DNA from: Diphasiastrum complanatum
Lineage: Eukaryota; Streptophyta; Lycopodiopsida; Lycopodiales; Lycopodiaceae
Direction: 5' to 3'
Assembly (NCBI GenBank): GCA_029204225.1
Contig: MU831919.1
Location: 1 to 64,000, forward strand
Length of the DNA stretch: 64,000 nt
The position numbers were made by a program, and so were the translations under genes. Below, in pieces: positions 40,045 to 53,506 of this stretch (positions are counted from its first letter, which is position 1; each line of letters opens with the position of its first letter). The notes under the pieces were generated by a model. That model was not told the DNA's origin. It saw nothing but the letters and a program-made list of their open reading frames with translations, and ran no database searches.

Positions 40045-40309
40045 CCTATTATGCATTAATGGAAAGGTGGCTAATAATGAGAGAGAGGTCGTTAGTCATT
40101 AATGAAAAGGTGGTTGTGTTTTGAAGGGCATGGTTGTGTTTTGAAGAATTAGACTGGCCAATATGCATGGATGCATGGGGAGGGCCATGCATCCTTTTCC
40201 CCATACATGTATCCTCCTCCCCAAGTTTTTTAGTTAGAAAAAGCTCATGCATGGGTGAGGGCAGGAGGATGCATGGGTGCACCCATACACATGCGCAAAA
40301 GTGTACATA

Positions 40310-41039
<730 letters not shown>

Positions 41040-41284
41040 GAAAGAAAATAATGAATCCAAATTAATGGTATTTTTCGTTCAATTTTGAAAAGACATAAGC
41101 TATAAAGACCATTTCTATGAATTGAATTTTTTTTCATGAAAAAAATTTCAGAACCTCCCGCGAAAGAAAATAATGAATCCAAATTAATGGTATTTTTCGT
41201 TCAATTTTGAAAAGACATAAGCTATAAAGACCATTTCTATGAATTGAATTTTTTTTCATGAAAAAAATTTCAGAACCTCCCGCT
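41040..41284. repeat. 122-bp direct duplication
   Basis: A 122-bp unit (starting AAAGAAAATAATGAATCC, ending CAGAACCTCCCGC) is repeated in tandem with essentially no differences. A third, diverged copy without the start is at about 43170-43290. Each ends at the GC-rich palindrome. Confidence 0.9.
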
Positions 41285-42960
41285 GCGGCGGGAGGTTCTG
41301 AGTTCCCCATTTTCAATTTTCAAAGTTCTCCATTGAACATTAGCTGAGTGTAGAAAAACAACATCAGAACCTCCCGTCGCGACGGAAGGTTCTGAGTTTT
41401 CCATTGAACATTAGCTGAGTGTAAAAAAACATCAGAACCTCCCGCCGTGGCGGGAGGTTCTGATTTCCCCATTAGGGACCGCAAAGAACCATATTAGGGA
41501 GTCATTATGGACCACATTAGGGACCGCACAAGACATCAGAGGGACTGCACAGAACCGTTGAGGGTCGCATAGGACCAGAGACGGACCTCAGAGGATCGCA
41601 GAGGGAGCACCCGCCGCAGCTTGTGGACCGTAGAGGGTCGCATAGGGACCGCAAAAGAACTGTAGAGGAAGCGCAGAGGACCGTAGAGGGACCGCATAGG
41701 ACCGTAGAGGGACGACATTAGGGATCGCATTAGGACCAGAGAGGGACCGCAGAGGTCTGAGAGGACAGCAGAGGACCGAAGAGGTCGCAGAGGACCGCAG
41801 AGGTCGTAGAGGGTCGTTGAGGACCGCAGAGGTCGAAGAATGAACGTAGAGGTCGCAGAGGGTCGTTGAGGACAGCATAGGTCGAAGAGGGACCGCAGAG
41901 GTCGCAGATTGACTGCAGAGAATCGTACAACTCAGAAACCGCAGAGGGACCATAGAGGACCGCAAAGGACCATAGGACTCAAAACCTCCCGCCGCGGTGG
42001 GAGGATCGCACAGAACCGTAGAGGGATGGCATTAGGACTAGAGAGGGACCGCAGAGGTCCGTGAGGACAGTAGAGGACCACAGAGGTCGCAGAGAACCGC
42101 ATAGGTCGAAGAGAGACCACAGAGGTCGCAGATGGACCGCAGAGGGAACACAAAGGACCGTAGAGGACCGCAGGACTCAAAAATCGCAGAGGGACTGCAG
42201 AGGACCGCAGAGAACCGGAGGACCTAGAACCTCATGTCGCGGCGGGAGGACCGCACAAGACCATAGAGGGACCGCATTAGGACCATAGAGTGACCGCAGA
42301 AGTTTGAGAGGACAGTAGAGGTCGCAGAGGGTTGTTGAGGACCGCAGAGGTCGCAAAGGATCGTTGAGGACCGCAGAGGTCGAAGAGGGACCGTAGAGGT
42401 CACAGATGGACCGCAGAGGACTGTAGAGGAATGGAGGACTCAGAACCTCCCGCCGCGGCGGGAAGATTGCACAGGACCGTAGAGGGACCGCATCAGGGAC
42501 CACGTTAGGACCAGAGAGGGACCGCGAAGGTCCGAGAGGACAGTAGAGGACCACAGAGGTTGCAGAGGACCGTAGAGATTGCAGAGCGTCATTGAGGACC
42601 GCAGAGGTTGAAGAGGGATCACAAAGGTCGTTGAGGACCGTAGAGGGAGCACAGAGGGCCGTAGGACTCAGAAATGGCAGAGGGACCGCAGAGGACCGAG
42701 AAGGACCATAGGACTCATAACCTCTCATTGCGGCGGGAGGACCGCAGAGAGGGACCACAGAGTGATCGTAGATGACCGCAGAGGTCGCAGAAGACCAGAG
42801 GAACTGCATTAGGGACCGCAGAGGTTGTAGAGGTCGCAGAGGACCTTTGAGGTTCCTCTGAGGACTGCAAAGGGACCACATTAGGGACCGTAGAGGACCG
42901 CATTAGGGACTTCACTAGGGACCACAGAGGACCGCAGACCTCGGCCCATATGTTTTTGAG
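41271..42960. repeat. Palindrome-punctuated satellite, block A
   Basis: Short-period repeats of GACCGCAGAGG, GTCGCAGAGG and GACCGTAGAGG (10-12 bp rhythm) fill 41465-42960. A GC-rich palindrome with half-site CAGAACCTCCCGCCG is found whole at 41271-41300, 41365-41394 and 41433-41462. It is found as a half or partial palindrome near 41983, 42229, 42441 and 42716. All long reading frames here are artefacts of the repeat. Confidence 0.92.
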
Positions 42961-43277
42961 ATATATGAGATGTTGAAATAGCTCTACGGGATAAGGCAGT
43001 GACACGTGGCAAATGGTATATCCCATAAGTACCGTATACATCTATCCATAAAAAATGGTATAAGTAGAACCCCTCCCCGCCTTAGACTTTGCATTCTCGT
43101 TTTAATTTCCAGTATTCAAAGCATACCTCTATAATCTAGTTTTGGAAGCATCGATTTACTTGCAAGAAAAATTCTAAATCAATGGTATTGTTTGTTCAAT
43201 TTTGAAGAGACATAAGATTTTAAATTTATATTGAAGATCATTTTGATGAAATTGATTTTTTTACATGAAAAAAATTT

Positions 43278-43630
43278 CAGAACCTTCCGCCGCGGCGGGA
43301 GGTTCTGAGTTCCCCATCTTCAATTTTCTCAGTTAGTGATTTTCCTTTAGCTGAATTTACCATCTTGAATTTTTTCAGTTCGTGATTTTCCTTTAGCTGA
43401 GTTTAAATAAACTAAATCAAAACCTCCCGCCGCAGCGGGAGGTTCTGAGCTCCCCATCTTGAATTTTTTCAGTTCATGATTTTCCTTTAGCTGAGTTTAA
43501 ATAAACTAAATTAGAACCTCCCGCCGTTCTGACTCCCCATCTTCAATTTTCTCAGTTCGTGATTTTCCTTTAGCTGAATTTAAATAAACTAAATCAGAAC
43601 CTCCCGCCACGGCAGGAGGTACTTAGGATC
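43278..43630. repeat. Palindrome array, about 110-bp unit
   Basis: Four tandem units consist of the palindrome (whole at 43278-43307 and about 43418-43447, reduced at 43513, partial at 43596) plus an AT-rich spacer containing CCCCATCTTGAATTTTTTCA and TTTTCCTTTAGCTGAGTTTA. The same spacer theme (TTAGCTGAGTGTA) occurs at 41340-41430. Confidence 0.9.
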
Positions 43631-43699
43631 TATATTTGAATATATATCTTTTATGTGTGTGTGTGTGTGTATTTGACTTATAATTTGAACTATATTTTT

Positions 43700-45560
43700 T
43701 GCAGGCTTTCTACACCGCTGACCAAACCGTTTTCAGGCCCTCCGAGAATGCCTCTCCATTATATCTTACCAGAGGTTGAAAGATACTTCATAAACCAAGC
43801 TCAAGTGGACCTCATGTGAAAGCCTTTGTGGTAATATTGAGTAAATCAATTGGCGATCCTGAATTTTCCATGGATAATGTTGAAAGTCTTGACGTAATTC
43901 GTGGTATCTACCTTCAAGACAAATTTACTTTCGACACAGCTGAGTTCATGTTATATTGTCTTGTGCGGACACTGCACATTTTACTGCTGAGCCACCAACT
44001 CATGACTCAAATGAGTTTATTCTTAACTACGAGGGTTCCCTCTTTAATGGATTGATGGCCCTATGTAGCAAACATAAGCTATTGATGGAAGCTGAGGGAA
44101 TAGAAAGTGTTTTTTATGATGTTGCAACTATTGGATCTGTTGCAGCTTCTATGATTGAAGATGTAACAGGAATGGAAATTGTTCCATGTACAGAAACAAA
44201 TCCCTCTTCTAAAGAACCTGAAAAACAAGCTTTGAAAAGAAGGAGAAAAGTAACCACTTCATGACCTAGGAAAGAAAGTCGGGAGGTTCAAATTAGAAGA
44301 GAGACTGCAAAACCTGTTGGGACCGCTGGGAAAAGACCTTTGGATCCGAGAGTGGATTGATCGGGAATGCAATTTGGCTCTTATTGCAATGTATCAGACG
44401 ATGAAGGGCGTATGGTCGAGGCAGAGCAAATCTCTAATTTTGAGGGTGATGCAAATGTCAATCTAGATGATTTTGTAATTGATGACATCGGGTACATATG
44501 GGGTAAAAATACAATGTATCGTATAGAAAGCAAATTTATCCAACGTGCCTCACTTTTCACGAACCAATGAGCTTTGGATCACTCATTTGCTGAGAAGTTG
44601 TTTGCTAATTTGAGCAAGCCCAATAGTCCACCACCCGCATCAATCAGCGTCACTTTAAGGCCAATTTCATTCAAGAAAGGTGATGAGGAAGAAATTATTT
44701 CTGAAGGCCCCATTATGTTTGAAAAGATGTATTGCGAATTCATGCGTGTTGACAGAGAAGAGAATGAGTAGGTCTACACAGACACTTACCCAAAGGAGGT
44801 GGATCTCAATCCTGGATCCAGATTGGACGGATTTTGTAAAAAATTGCTTTGTCTTATTGTATTTTTTAGCCTATTGATAGTCAACATCTTTATTATGCAT
44901 GTAATGAATTGGCAAAGGTTGCATTAAATCAAAATAGGATACATCCTCGGATATTTGATGCCACTTTTAGGTTTGTGCATGCCAAGATATGTATATTTAA
45001 AAATGCATCTCATTACATTCTTGAATCGAATAGACTCAATCACGAACCGGAAGAGAAAAGAAAAAAGAGCAGTCTGCCTGAAATCATGGAGCGTGCACGT
45101 GATGTATGGATCTCATTGAGTCGACCACGCTTTGTTAAAGGAGTGAAGCTAAATCCTAAGCAACTGAAACAAATGAGAGCATTTTATCTCGGTTTGCGCG
45201 GTGTCTTTGGCAGTAGTAATGTTGGATCTTTGTCAAGACAACACACAATTACATCTTTGTATGAGAAATTTGAGGAGTACACAATAATAATCTTTCGTTC
45301 AGACGAAACATTCAATAATTATATGCAAGTCATGAAATTGTAGGTAAATGATCAAATTTGCTACGACGAACCTGCATTGGGATTGAGGAAGACAAAAAAA
45401 CAAACCGATATCTATTCAGTTGTTCAGATGTTTGAGGTATATGCCAGACACCATGTGCGATCGTATCCTAAAGAAGCTTGTAAATGGAGAATTGTATTTT
45501 GGAAGAAAAAACAGAGAAAAACACATTGATGATGGAGTTCTTCTTATGGTTCGTGAGATG
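43700..45560 (+). pseudogene. Unrecognised coding-like island inside the satellite
   Basis: Non-repetitive DNA with protein-like frames, all plus strand: 43816-44055, 43956-44264 (NEFILNYEGSLFNGLMALCS; ends in a basic ALKRRRKVTT), 44367-44570 (acidic), 44574-44771 and 44909-45343 (NRIHPRIFDATFRFVHAKIC, PRFVKGVKLNPKQLKQMRAF). An acceptor-like TTTTTTGCAG lies at about 43695-43704. Composition and order suggest pieces of one or two proteins broken in several places. I recognise no domain, so I give no function. It sits between two blocks of the same palindrome satellite, so it may be the cargo of a mobile element whose ends are that satellite; it could also be an unrelated gene remnant. Confidence 0.4.
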
Positions 45561-45579
45561 GCTGCATTAAGTGTTGTAC

Positions 45580-47350
45580 ATGATCGCAGAGGTCCGTAGA
45601 TGACCATAGATGACTGCAGACGACCACAATCAGACCGCACTAGGGACCGCAGAGGATTGTAGAGGCTCGCAGAGGTCGTAGATGATCGCAGAGAACCGTA
45701 TATGACCGCAGAGGTCGCAGATGGCCTTAGAACCTCCCGCCACGGCGACAGGACTGCAAACAACTACAAACGGACCGCACTAGGGACCATAGAGAACCAT
45801 AGAGACCGCAGAGGCTCGCAGAGGTCGTAAATGACTGCAGAGAACCGTATATGACTATAGAGGTCGTAGATGGCCTCAGAACCTCCCGTTGTGGTGGGAG
45901 GATCCCAAACGACCACAGCCGGACCGCAGAGGACCACAGAGACCACAGAGGTCGCAGATGACCGTAGAGGACCACAGAGGACCGTAGATGACCGTAGAGG
46001 TCGCAGATGGGCTCAGAACCTTCCGCTGCGGCGGGAGGACCGCAGACGACCACAACCGGACCGCAGAGGACAGTAGAGACCGCAGAGAATCACGGAGGTC
46101 GTAGATGACCGCAGAGAACCGTATATGATCGCACTAGGGACCGTAGAGGATCCTAAACCCTAAAATCGTGTGGGCAGATGACCGTAGAGGACCACAGAGG
46201 ACCGTAGATGACCGTAGAGGTCGCAGATGGGCTCAGAACCTCCCGCCGCGACGGGAGGACCACAGACGACCACAGACGGACCGAACTAGGGACCGTAGAG
46301 ACCGTAGAGGCTCGCAGATGTCGTAGATGACCGTAGAGAACCGTATATGACTGCAAAGGTCGTAGATGGCCTCATAACCTCCCGCCGCGGTGGGAGAATC
46401 CCAGACGACCACAGCCGGACCGCACTAGGGACCGCAAAGGACCGCAAAGATTGCAGAGGTCGCAGATGACCGCAGAGGACCATAGAGGACCGTAGATGAC
46501 CGCAAAGGTCGTAGATGGGCTCAGAACCTCCCGCCGCGGCAAGAGGACCGCAGACGACCACAACCGGACCGCACTAGGGACCGTAGAGACTACAGAGGCT
46601 CACAGAGGTCATAAATGACCGCAGAGAACCGTATATGACCGCATTAGGAACCGTAGAGGATCCTAAACTCTAAAACTGTGTGGGCAGAAGACCGCAGAGG
46701 ACCATAGAGGACCGTAGATGACCGCAGAGGTCGCAAATGGCCTAAGAACCTCCCGCCATGGCAGGAGGACCGCAGACGACCACAGACGACCACACTAGGG
46801 ACCGTAGAGGATTGTAGAGGCCGTAGAGGCTCGCAGAGGTCATAGATGACCATAGAGAATCTTATATGACCGCAGAGGTCACAGATGGCCTTAGAACCTC
46901 CTACCGCGGTGGGAGGACTGCAAACGACCACAACCGAACCGCACTAGGGACCGCAGAGGACCGCATAGACCGTAGAAGCTTGCAGAGGTCGTAGATGACC
47001 GTAGAGAATTGTATATGACCGTAGAGGTCGCATATGGCCTCATAACCTCCCGCCGCGGCGGGAGGACCGCAGACAACCACAGACGGACTGCACTAGGGAC
47101 CGTGGATGACCGCAAAGGTTGTGTTTTGGTCGCAGAGGACCACGGAGGGACCGTAGAGACCGCAGAGGGACCGCAGAGGACCATAGAACTCAGAACCTCC
47201 CGCCGTGATGGGAGGATCGTAGAGGGACCACATTAGGGTCCGTAGAGGTCTCAGAGTTTGCAGAGGACCATAGAGGACCGCAGATGACCGCAAAGATTGC
47301 AAAGGGATCATAGAGGGACCGCATTAGGGACTGCAGAGGTCGTAGATGAT
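45580..47350. repeat. Palindrome-punctuated satellite, block B
   Basis: Same short repeats as block A. Palindrome-derived sites (CTCAGAACCTCCCGCCGCGG followed by CGGGAGGACCGCAGACGACC) occur near 45730, 45882, 46013, 46235, 46376, 46526, 46746, 46891, 47042 and 47190. The common spacing is about 130-152 bp, twice about 220, so a higher-order unit of about 150 bp is evident. Here the right half-site usually ends at GGGAGG and runs straight into the short repeats. Confidence 0.92.
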
Positions 47351-47383
47351 TAATTAACATCTTGAAATTGTCTTGTCCATTTT

Positions 47384-47850
47384 TTAAAATGGATTTTGCC
47401 AAAGTCCAAAATTAATTGATATTGTGTTAGAATCTGAAGCAACCATTTGCTTGGGTTTCTTAGAGCATTGGTTCAATTCATCATTCCACTCAAGCTCACT
47501 AGGTTGACCTCTCTTTTTCTTTTTATTAACTATGCCTTTAGTCAAATTATTTAAAGGTGCCACAACTTTTGCATACTCTTCAATTGACTTACAAAAGAAA
47601 ACTGTAAAACCAAGAAAAGATTTAACTTCTCTAACCATCTTCGGTATCGGCCACTCAAGCACTGTCTTGACCTTACTCTCATCAATCTTCAACCCACTAC
47701 GGGTGATCTTATGAATGAGGTACAATAAGTCATGCTTAAAAACTTCACATTTAGATTCTGTAGCATAAACTTTCTCTCGTCTGAGGATATCTAAGACAGT
47801 CTTAAGATGACTCAAATGCTCCTTAAGTGTCCTAAAGATGAGAATGTCAT
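47384..47850 (-). mobile_element. Ty3/gypsy fossil, RT C-terminal part
   Basis: The minus strand reads LKTVLDILRREKVYATESKC, ESKVKTVLEWPIPKMVREVK and SFLGFTVFFCKSIEEYAKV, then PLNNLTKG. This is the thumb/connection region of gypsy reverse transcriptase. A short remnant, broken at both ends. Confidence 0.88.
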
Positions 47851-48193
47851 CCCCCCCTCCTCATGCAACCTTCTCTTTGTGCCTTCGACTTCTGACAGGT
47901 ATTCTCCTTTTCAAGGACAATGTCCATGCATATAAAAAAAAATAGACAGGTATTCATATTTGTTGATTGTTCCAACTTTTTTCATAATAATAGCTGGTAG
48001 CAAAGATCGCCTCGACAAAGCTTTTCATTGACGACCGTAAGCCTCTTTGGAGACTTCTCATTGTTCACATCCTCGACGATTATGATGATAATGTCAAGGT
48101 TATCCATGTTACAATTCTGCAACATTTGACATCTTTTATGACAAGCTTGGTATCTAGTTTTGTTCCAATGAATAATTTAAGGCCATTTTAGCA
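47851..48193. other. Unassigned
   Basis: No gene is recognised between the gypsy RT remnant and the LTR at 48194. Confidence 0.4.
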
Positions 48194-48607
48194 TGGAATA
48201 GATACAATACACAAAAAGCTCCTCTTCTCAAAGAGGGTGTCGCTTAAATAAGCAAGAGAGCTCCTTGGGTGGCATCCTAGTGAAATCTCCAAATTTCACA
48301 AACTACAAGTGGAATAATGCTCTCCACTAGAGGTCACCATCAAAAGGTGGCTCACTCTACTTTTCCTAAGAGGGGTCTACTTGCATTTATTACTTTGCCT
48401 AGAAATACTAGTTCCTACATGGTCATTCCATCTTCCGGGATTCACCATGAGGCTTACACAGTTTCTACTTGACAGTATTAGCTAGTATTCCTCGGCTCTC
48501 AGTCTTCGTTCGTCTCGTCTTCTCAAGGACCTCCTTAGTCTAAGGTGAGAGGTGCTCTTGGGTAGCACTGGCTGAGTATCTTGGAGATTCGTCAGAATCA
48601 GCCAACA
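48194..48607 (-). repeat. LTR (3') of a gypsy-type element
   Basis: 414 bp, highly similar to 53507-53934 and in the same orientation. On the minus strand it starts TGTTGGCTGATTCTGACG. A purine-rich TAGGGGTGGGATGA (minus strand, about 48608-48621) directly precedes it and fits a polypurine tract. Confidence 0.8.
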
Positions 48608-51600
48608 TCATCCCACCCCTAATGTGTTGCAGGACCCACTACAACTCATATTGAATGATGTGACATTGTTGAATATCTAATGCGGGGCCAACCAGACAAA
48701 TCACTACCAAAGGCGAAATAGCGGAAATTGATCTTATTGGCATCTTCAATCGACACTTGGAAAAGCGTAGATCTTGTTCGCTTGCGTAAAATCAAGTGTT
48801 TATTGCTACTAGTCTTTATCAAAAAACTGCTTTCACAATCTGTCGCAATGTAACCAAAATGTCTTATTGCTACAAGTGGTTGAATTCTCAAAATTGGAGA
48901 GCTCCCAGCAGCTTGACAATCTTGCATGCTTGAGTGCTTTCCTCGTATCTCTTTTTTTTTTTGCATCTGCCATGGATGGTTTCACTTCTAGTTTCTAGGC
49001 AGATTCTAACTTCTGGGAGGTCTGTATCCTCCATTTGCTTCTGGGTGTTTCCGCGGTTCTTCTCTCAGTTGAAGTTCCAGTCTCAAGGAAAACCTTTGAT
49101 CTTTAGGTTGCACAAACTTCGATTATCAGTCTTCAAGGTAATGGACTCATCAACACATTGGTGGTAGGAACAGATTTGGACGGATAATTTGGTGACGGTA
49201 TGAAAACATGATGAAGGCTTGGTGGAAGGGTGATGGAACTGATAGTTCTACAGTTGTAGCCTTGGACCCTTGCAATGTCAAGCTTTGACCACCACTTGTT
49301 GGTTGAGGAGCTCACTTTATTTTGCAGGCTCACTATTGTCTTCATCATTTTGCTTTTCTGCAGCTCTTTCTTCCTTTGATCCATTACTTTTGGATCTCTT
49401 CGGGCTTCATAGGAGGGGAATCAATTACCATTGCTCCAGAGAATTTCTTTTGATCAAGATCGATCTGACTCAACTGTTGCTTAAGTTTTGTCCTTTCCTC
49501 CTCAGCTTCTTGGATCTCTCTTTATTTCTTCTGGCTGCTTCACCTGCTTTCTTAGATCTTCTTTCTTGGCTGATCAACCATTGTAGGTGGTAGTTTGTCT
49601 CCACAAGACACTTGCAATGATCTATTAGCTGCTTCGATAAGACTATAAAAAACTCGGGATTTCTTAGATGAACAGTGAACTTATGATAAATAAATTGATG
49701 GAAGGAAGGGTGGTGGTGGTGGTGACAATGGTAGATGGTGTGGGCGATAGGCATGAGAATGGTGCAGAAGTATGGCAAGAGGCTGGTTGAAGAAGGAGAC
49801 TAATTTTCCAATGCTTGTGTTTCCCTTTTTGAAGGATCTTCGTCATGACTGGGGTACTTCTTTTGATTGAGTTGCTTTGGATTGCCCATCTGCCTTCTTA
49901 GCCTTGTCGTTATCCTCTTTGGTTCATGACCTTGGTTGTCAATCTGATGATGTTGTTGTTGGGTATGTGGCTGCTCCAGTGGATGCTTGCAAATCCGTTC
50001 TCTCTCTCTCTCGCCCCCCCCCCCAAATTCTGTTGGTGGGGATGTTGTTATCTGTAACTTGCATGCTCCAGATTGGATCTGCGTTTGGAACACGCGATTG
50101 AAACACGTTGAACATGCGACTAGACTAAAGATTGAACAAATTTTAACTAAATTTGTTTCGATCTTGCTGTAGTTGAATCGAAAATGAATATGACGATGAG
50201 ATACATGAATCAACTCTGACGTGATATGTACTTCGCAAATTTGCAATATGGTCAAAGATCCTAAATTCTGTGCAAGGTGATTTGAAGATGGATAGATGAA
50301 TGAAAATGTGTTCTTGAGATGCTCTACGGAAGACTCTCGTGTAGTAGCTATTTCTCATGCAAAAATCAATCACACAAAACGGTTGAAGAGAAACAAGGAA
50401 ATGTCCCATTGGTTTTGTAGAGTAATGAGACTTACTCTGATATGCCCTTGTCAAAACAAGGCAAAGTTGGTGACACTAAATCTACTATCATTGATAGCAG
50501 ATATTGCAAGATATGGCATGAAATGCAAAAAAGAATGAGGTACTATTCCCATTAGTATCCATCGGATTATGAGATTCATAAATGAATATCTGTTAGATTT
50601 CCTATTTCTGAAAGTGGTTTTGTGATATGCAGGTAGTCACAGATCTCATATGAAAGTGAAAAAACATGTACATTTGAGGTTGCAGGAGTGTAGTGAAAAT
50701 GTCAATTCCCTGGAGAGGGTGCTCTTGTCTGGGAATAGTAGCAGATGACGGAATATCGGTTTCCTCTACATCTTGCAATAACTCATTTCATATAACATCT
50801 ATGTTTAAATATCGATCTAGTAAATGGCATGGTGATGTAGAAGTTCACAACGAACTTCTCGATTGAGGTGCAGGTTTAACTATTGGTTGCTATGGTGCTC
50901 GTGTGGTGTTGTCGTGAGGATCCTATCGTGATTCATAACTAACGTGTCAAGCAAGTAGGATCTTGTTTGGTTGTTTTGGGCAGTTTTTGAAACTGTATTT
51001 TTTGACATAGTCGGGACACTTGGCATGGTACTTGGTCTTGACTGGACAATCAACCATGAAGTGGCCGGTTTCACCACAGATGAAACATCTGTTGCCCAAT
51101 GGCCCTTGCATAATGGCATAGCCATCTGGTATGGCTAGTGGTTCAGGACTTTCTGGCAGATATTCGTGGTAATGTGAGGAATGTCCTGATCTTGGGTATC
51201 CTCGATCAGCTTCGACTCATGGACAGGAGCACGGGGTGCTCTCCTTTCCCTGGATTCATCAACATCTGATCCTTCGTCTTATTTCTTGGTGGCATCAGAC
51301 ATAGCTAAGTTTAGGCTTGTATATTCATCATTTTGAAATGGCCTAAAACACTTGAGAAAGGACTCTTTCAAAATTGACCAGTCTGTCTTATCTTCACAAT
51401 CAAGGATAAAAAACCAATCACGTGCTTTATCGATCATGGTCATAGAAAACAATTGGACCATAGCATCCGAGGATGTTTCGCCGTAAATGTCGCACACATT
51501 CTCAAAAATTTGCAAGAATCTTTGAGGGTCTGAACTACCGTCAAACTTTGGTAGATCTAACTTGGGTGTTCTCCTCTCAAGATGAGCTCCGTGAGTGGCA

Positions 51601-53506
51601 GAAGCTTCATTCGGGTGTATTCTAGCGTGTGATGTTTCAACACCGTGAACATGGGTGCATGCTGGTCTTGTCCCTCGAATGGGTTTGTGAATGGCTCACG
51701 TATTTGGGACCGCATTCAGTAGAACCTATGACGTCTGATTTGTTCAGCTGTAAGAGATGTCATCTCGTATGGGTAATCATCAGGGATATGAGGAGCAGTA
51801 GGTTGGTGGTCCATTGTGCACTATCGTGTATTTACGTGTTTTGTATGATTTTTTTGGGTTTTTGATTTTTTTTAAATTTTTTTTAAGGTTTTTGATTTTT
51901 TTTGAGATTTTTTTGATTTTTTTGGGGTTTTTTTTATTACTATTTTTTTGTTGGTTTAGTAGGGAAGGTAGGGGGGAGACTCAACATGAAAAGGGCTCTC
52001 TATTAATATAAGTTTTATATTTGGAATTTGTATTTGGTGTTCATGCCTCCTTTTTTTTTTAAAACTCTAAGGCTTTGGAAAGATGGTGGTTCGGTCGAAA
52101 TTGCAATCAGAGATCTCGATCGAAAGTTATGTGCTTGGGCGTGAATCTGGTCTGGTTGAGATGGTGATGGAGTGCTTTGGTCGAGATGGCAACGGAGGGC
52201 GTCGGTCGAGATGGTAACGAAGTGCTTCAGTCGAGATTTGATGAGGGGCTTTGGTCGAGATCTGATGAAGGCTTCGGTCGAGATCTCAAGGAGGGTGTCG
52301 GTCGAGATTTCAAGGAGAGTGTCGGGTCGAGATTTCAATGAGGGCGTCGATCGAGATTTCAAAAATGGCTTCGGTCGAGATTTAAGTCCATAACTGACTT
52401 GGTCGAAAAAAATAATAATTTAGGCACCTGCGTCGGTTGAGGTAGTAACGAAGGGAGACTCGGCTGAGATCGGAGAGAAGGTGCTCGGCTGAGACGGTGA
52501 CGGAGGAGGTCTCGGATGAGATGGGAGAGAAGGAGGAGTCGGTTGAGATGGTGATGGAGGGAGGTGTAGACGATGGGTAAATTGTGGGTAGAGGAGGATG
52601 TAGAAGGATATGAGGTTGTATGCAGGACGTGTGGAGGGTGGATGCAGGCCGTTTTGAGCTATGAACATATCTTGAATGTGCCACGTTTCTTGGATGGATC
52701 TGATCAGGAGTAGTGTTGCAACATTGATCATTTCAGAATGTGAGTGGGCAAGCGGCAACGGGCCAAATGTTTACTAATCCCCTGTTCCAGAGGAACTGCT
52801 AGCTACTGTTTCTTGTCTTCTTGTTTATATAACAATTTTTGTTTGTTACCAGGCTCGTTGGGCATTTAGTAGATGTCTTCTTGTTATTATAATGCCCAGA
52901 TTAGACAGAATGATAATTCAGACGTTGTAGTTCTTGTCCTGCCTATCAGAGGACACTCAGATTGGTCATTGTTACATTGAAGCACATGCATAAATGACCA
53001 CAATCAGTCAATCATGCATGCCAGAATGTTTAATTATCAAATCAGCATGCAAAACCGTTGAACAATGATTGAAAGCCTACTCTAATGTTGCAAAAATGAG
53101 TTACAAATCAGATCCTAAACATACTACACTTGCATTAATCCACAGAACTGAAACAAGAAACTATTCTAGCAGCATTTTAGAAGTCCAAGAATCAAGAAAC
53201 CAACCACTCTTTTGATTATTGGACATCCCAAGAACATCAAGAATAGGGTTGTAAAGGGATATGCAAGAATTACATCACAAACCCAGCCTATTTAGTTTAC
53301 TTGAATGCTGATTCCTACATTAATCCACAATAATAAATGAAATCTAATCCACTCTAGAAAAGCAAGAAAACTATTCCACTCTACTATCCACAACCACACA
53401 CAAAGGATGGAAGGGCAAGATCATGAATGCATCACTCAAGAAACAAGCATGATCAAGGAGCTCAATGGATGCACCAAACTTGTGGAGGCTCTTCTCATTT
53501 CAGCAT
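48608..53506 (-). mobile_element. Internal region of a gypsy-type LTR element lacking recognisable pol
   Basis: Reading leftward from the 5' LTR: a leader with minisatellite DNA (52130-52570), a Retrotrans_gag-type domain (51515-51279; SMTMIDKARDWFFILDCEDK, WSILKESFLKCFRPF), then a CCHC zinc knuckle CFICGETGHFMVDC (about 51040-51090). No protease, reverse transcriptase or integrase is recognised over the remaining 2.3 kb, so the copy is probably non-autonomous or heavily decayed. LTR divergence of several percent (by eye) suggests an old insertion. Many breaks. Confidence 0.75.
52130..52395. repeat. Minisatellite, about 27-bp GGTCGAGATTTCAAGGAGG unit
   Basis: Roughly nine degenerate copies of GGTCGAGATTTCAAGGAGGG plus CGTC. 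A related CGGCTGAGACGGTGACGGAG-type series continues to about 52560. Located in the gypsy leader. Confidence 0.8.

Noticed and set aside
41536-42881. Long minus-strand frames rich in Leu-Arg-Ser-Pro (CGPLRSL type), also at 45.4-47.4 kb
   Set aside because: They are translations of the GACCGCAGAGG satellite; period and composition explain them.
43278-43307. Helitron 3' hairpin
   Set aside because: No CTRR end or AT insertion context follows, and the hairpin recurs about 20 times inside the array.
41271-47350. CRISPR-like array of palindromic repeats with spacers
   Set aside because: The spacers are themselves repeats of one short motif, palindromes decay, no cas genes, and the DNA is clearly plant nuclear.
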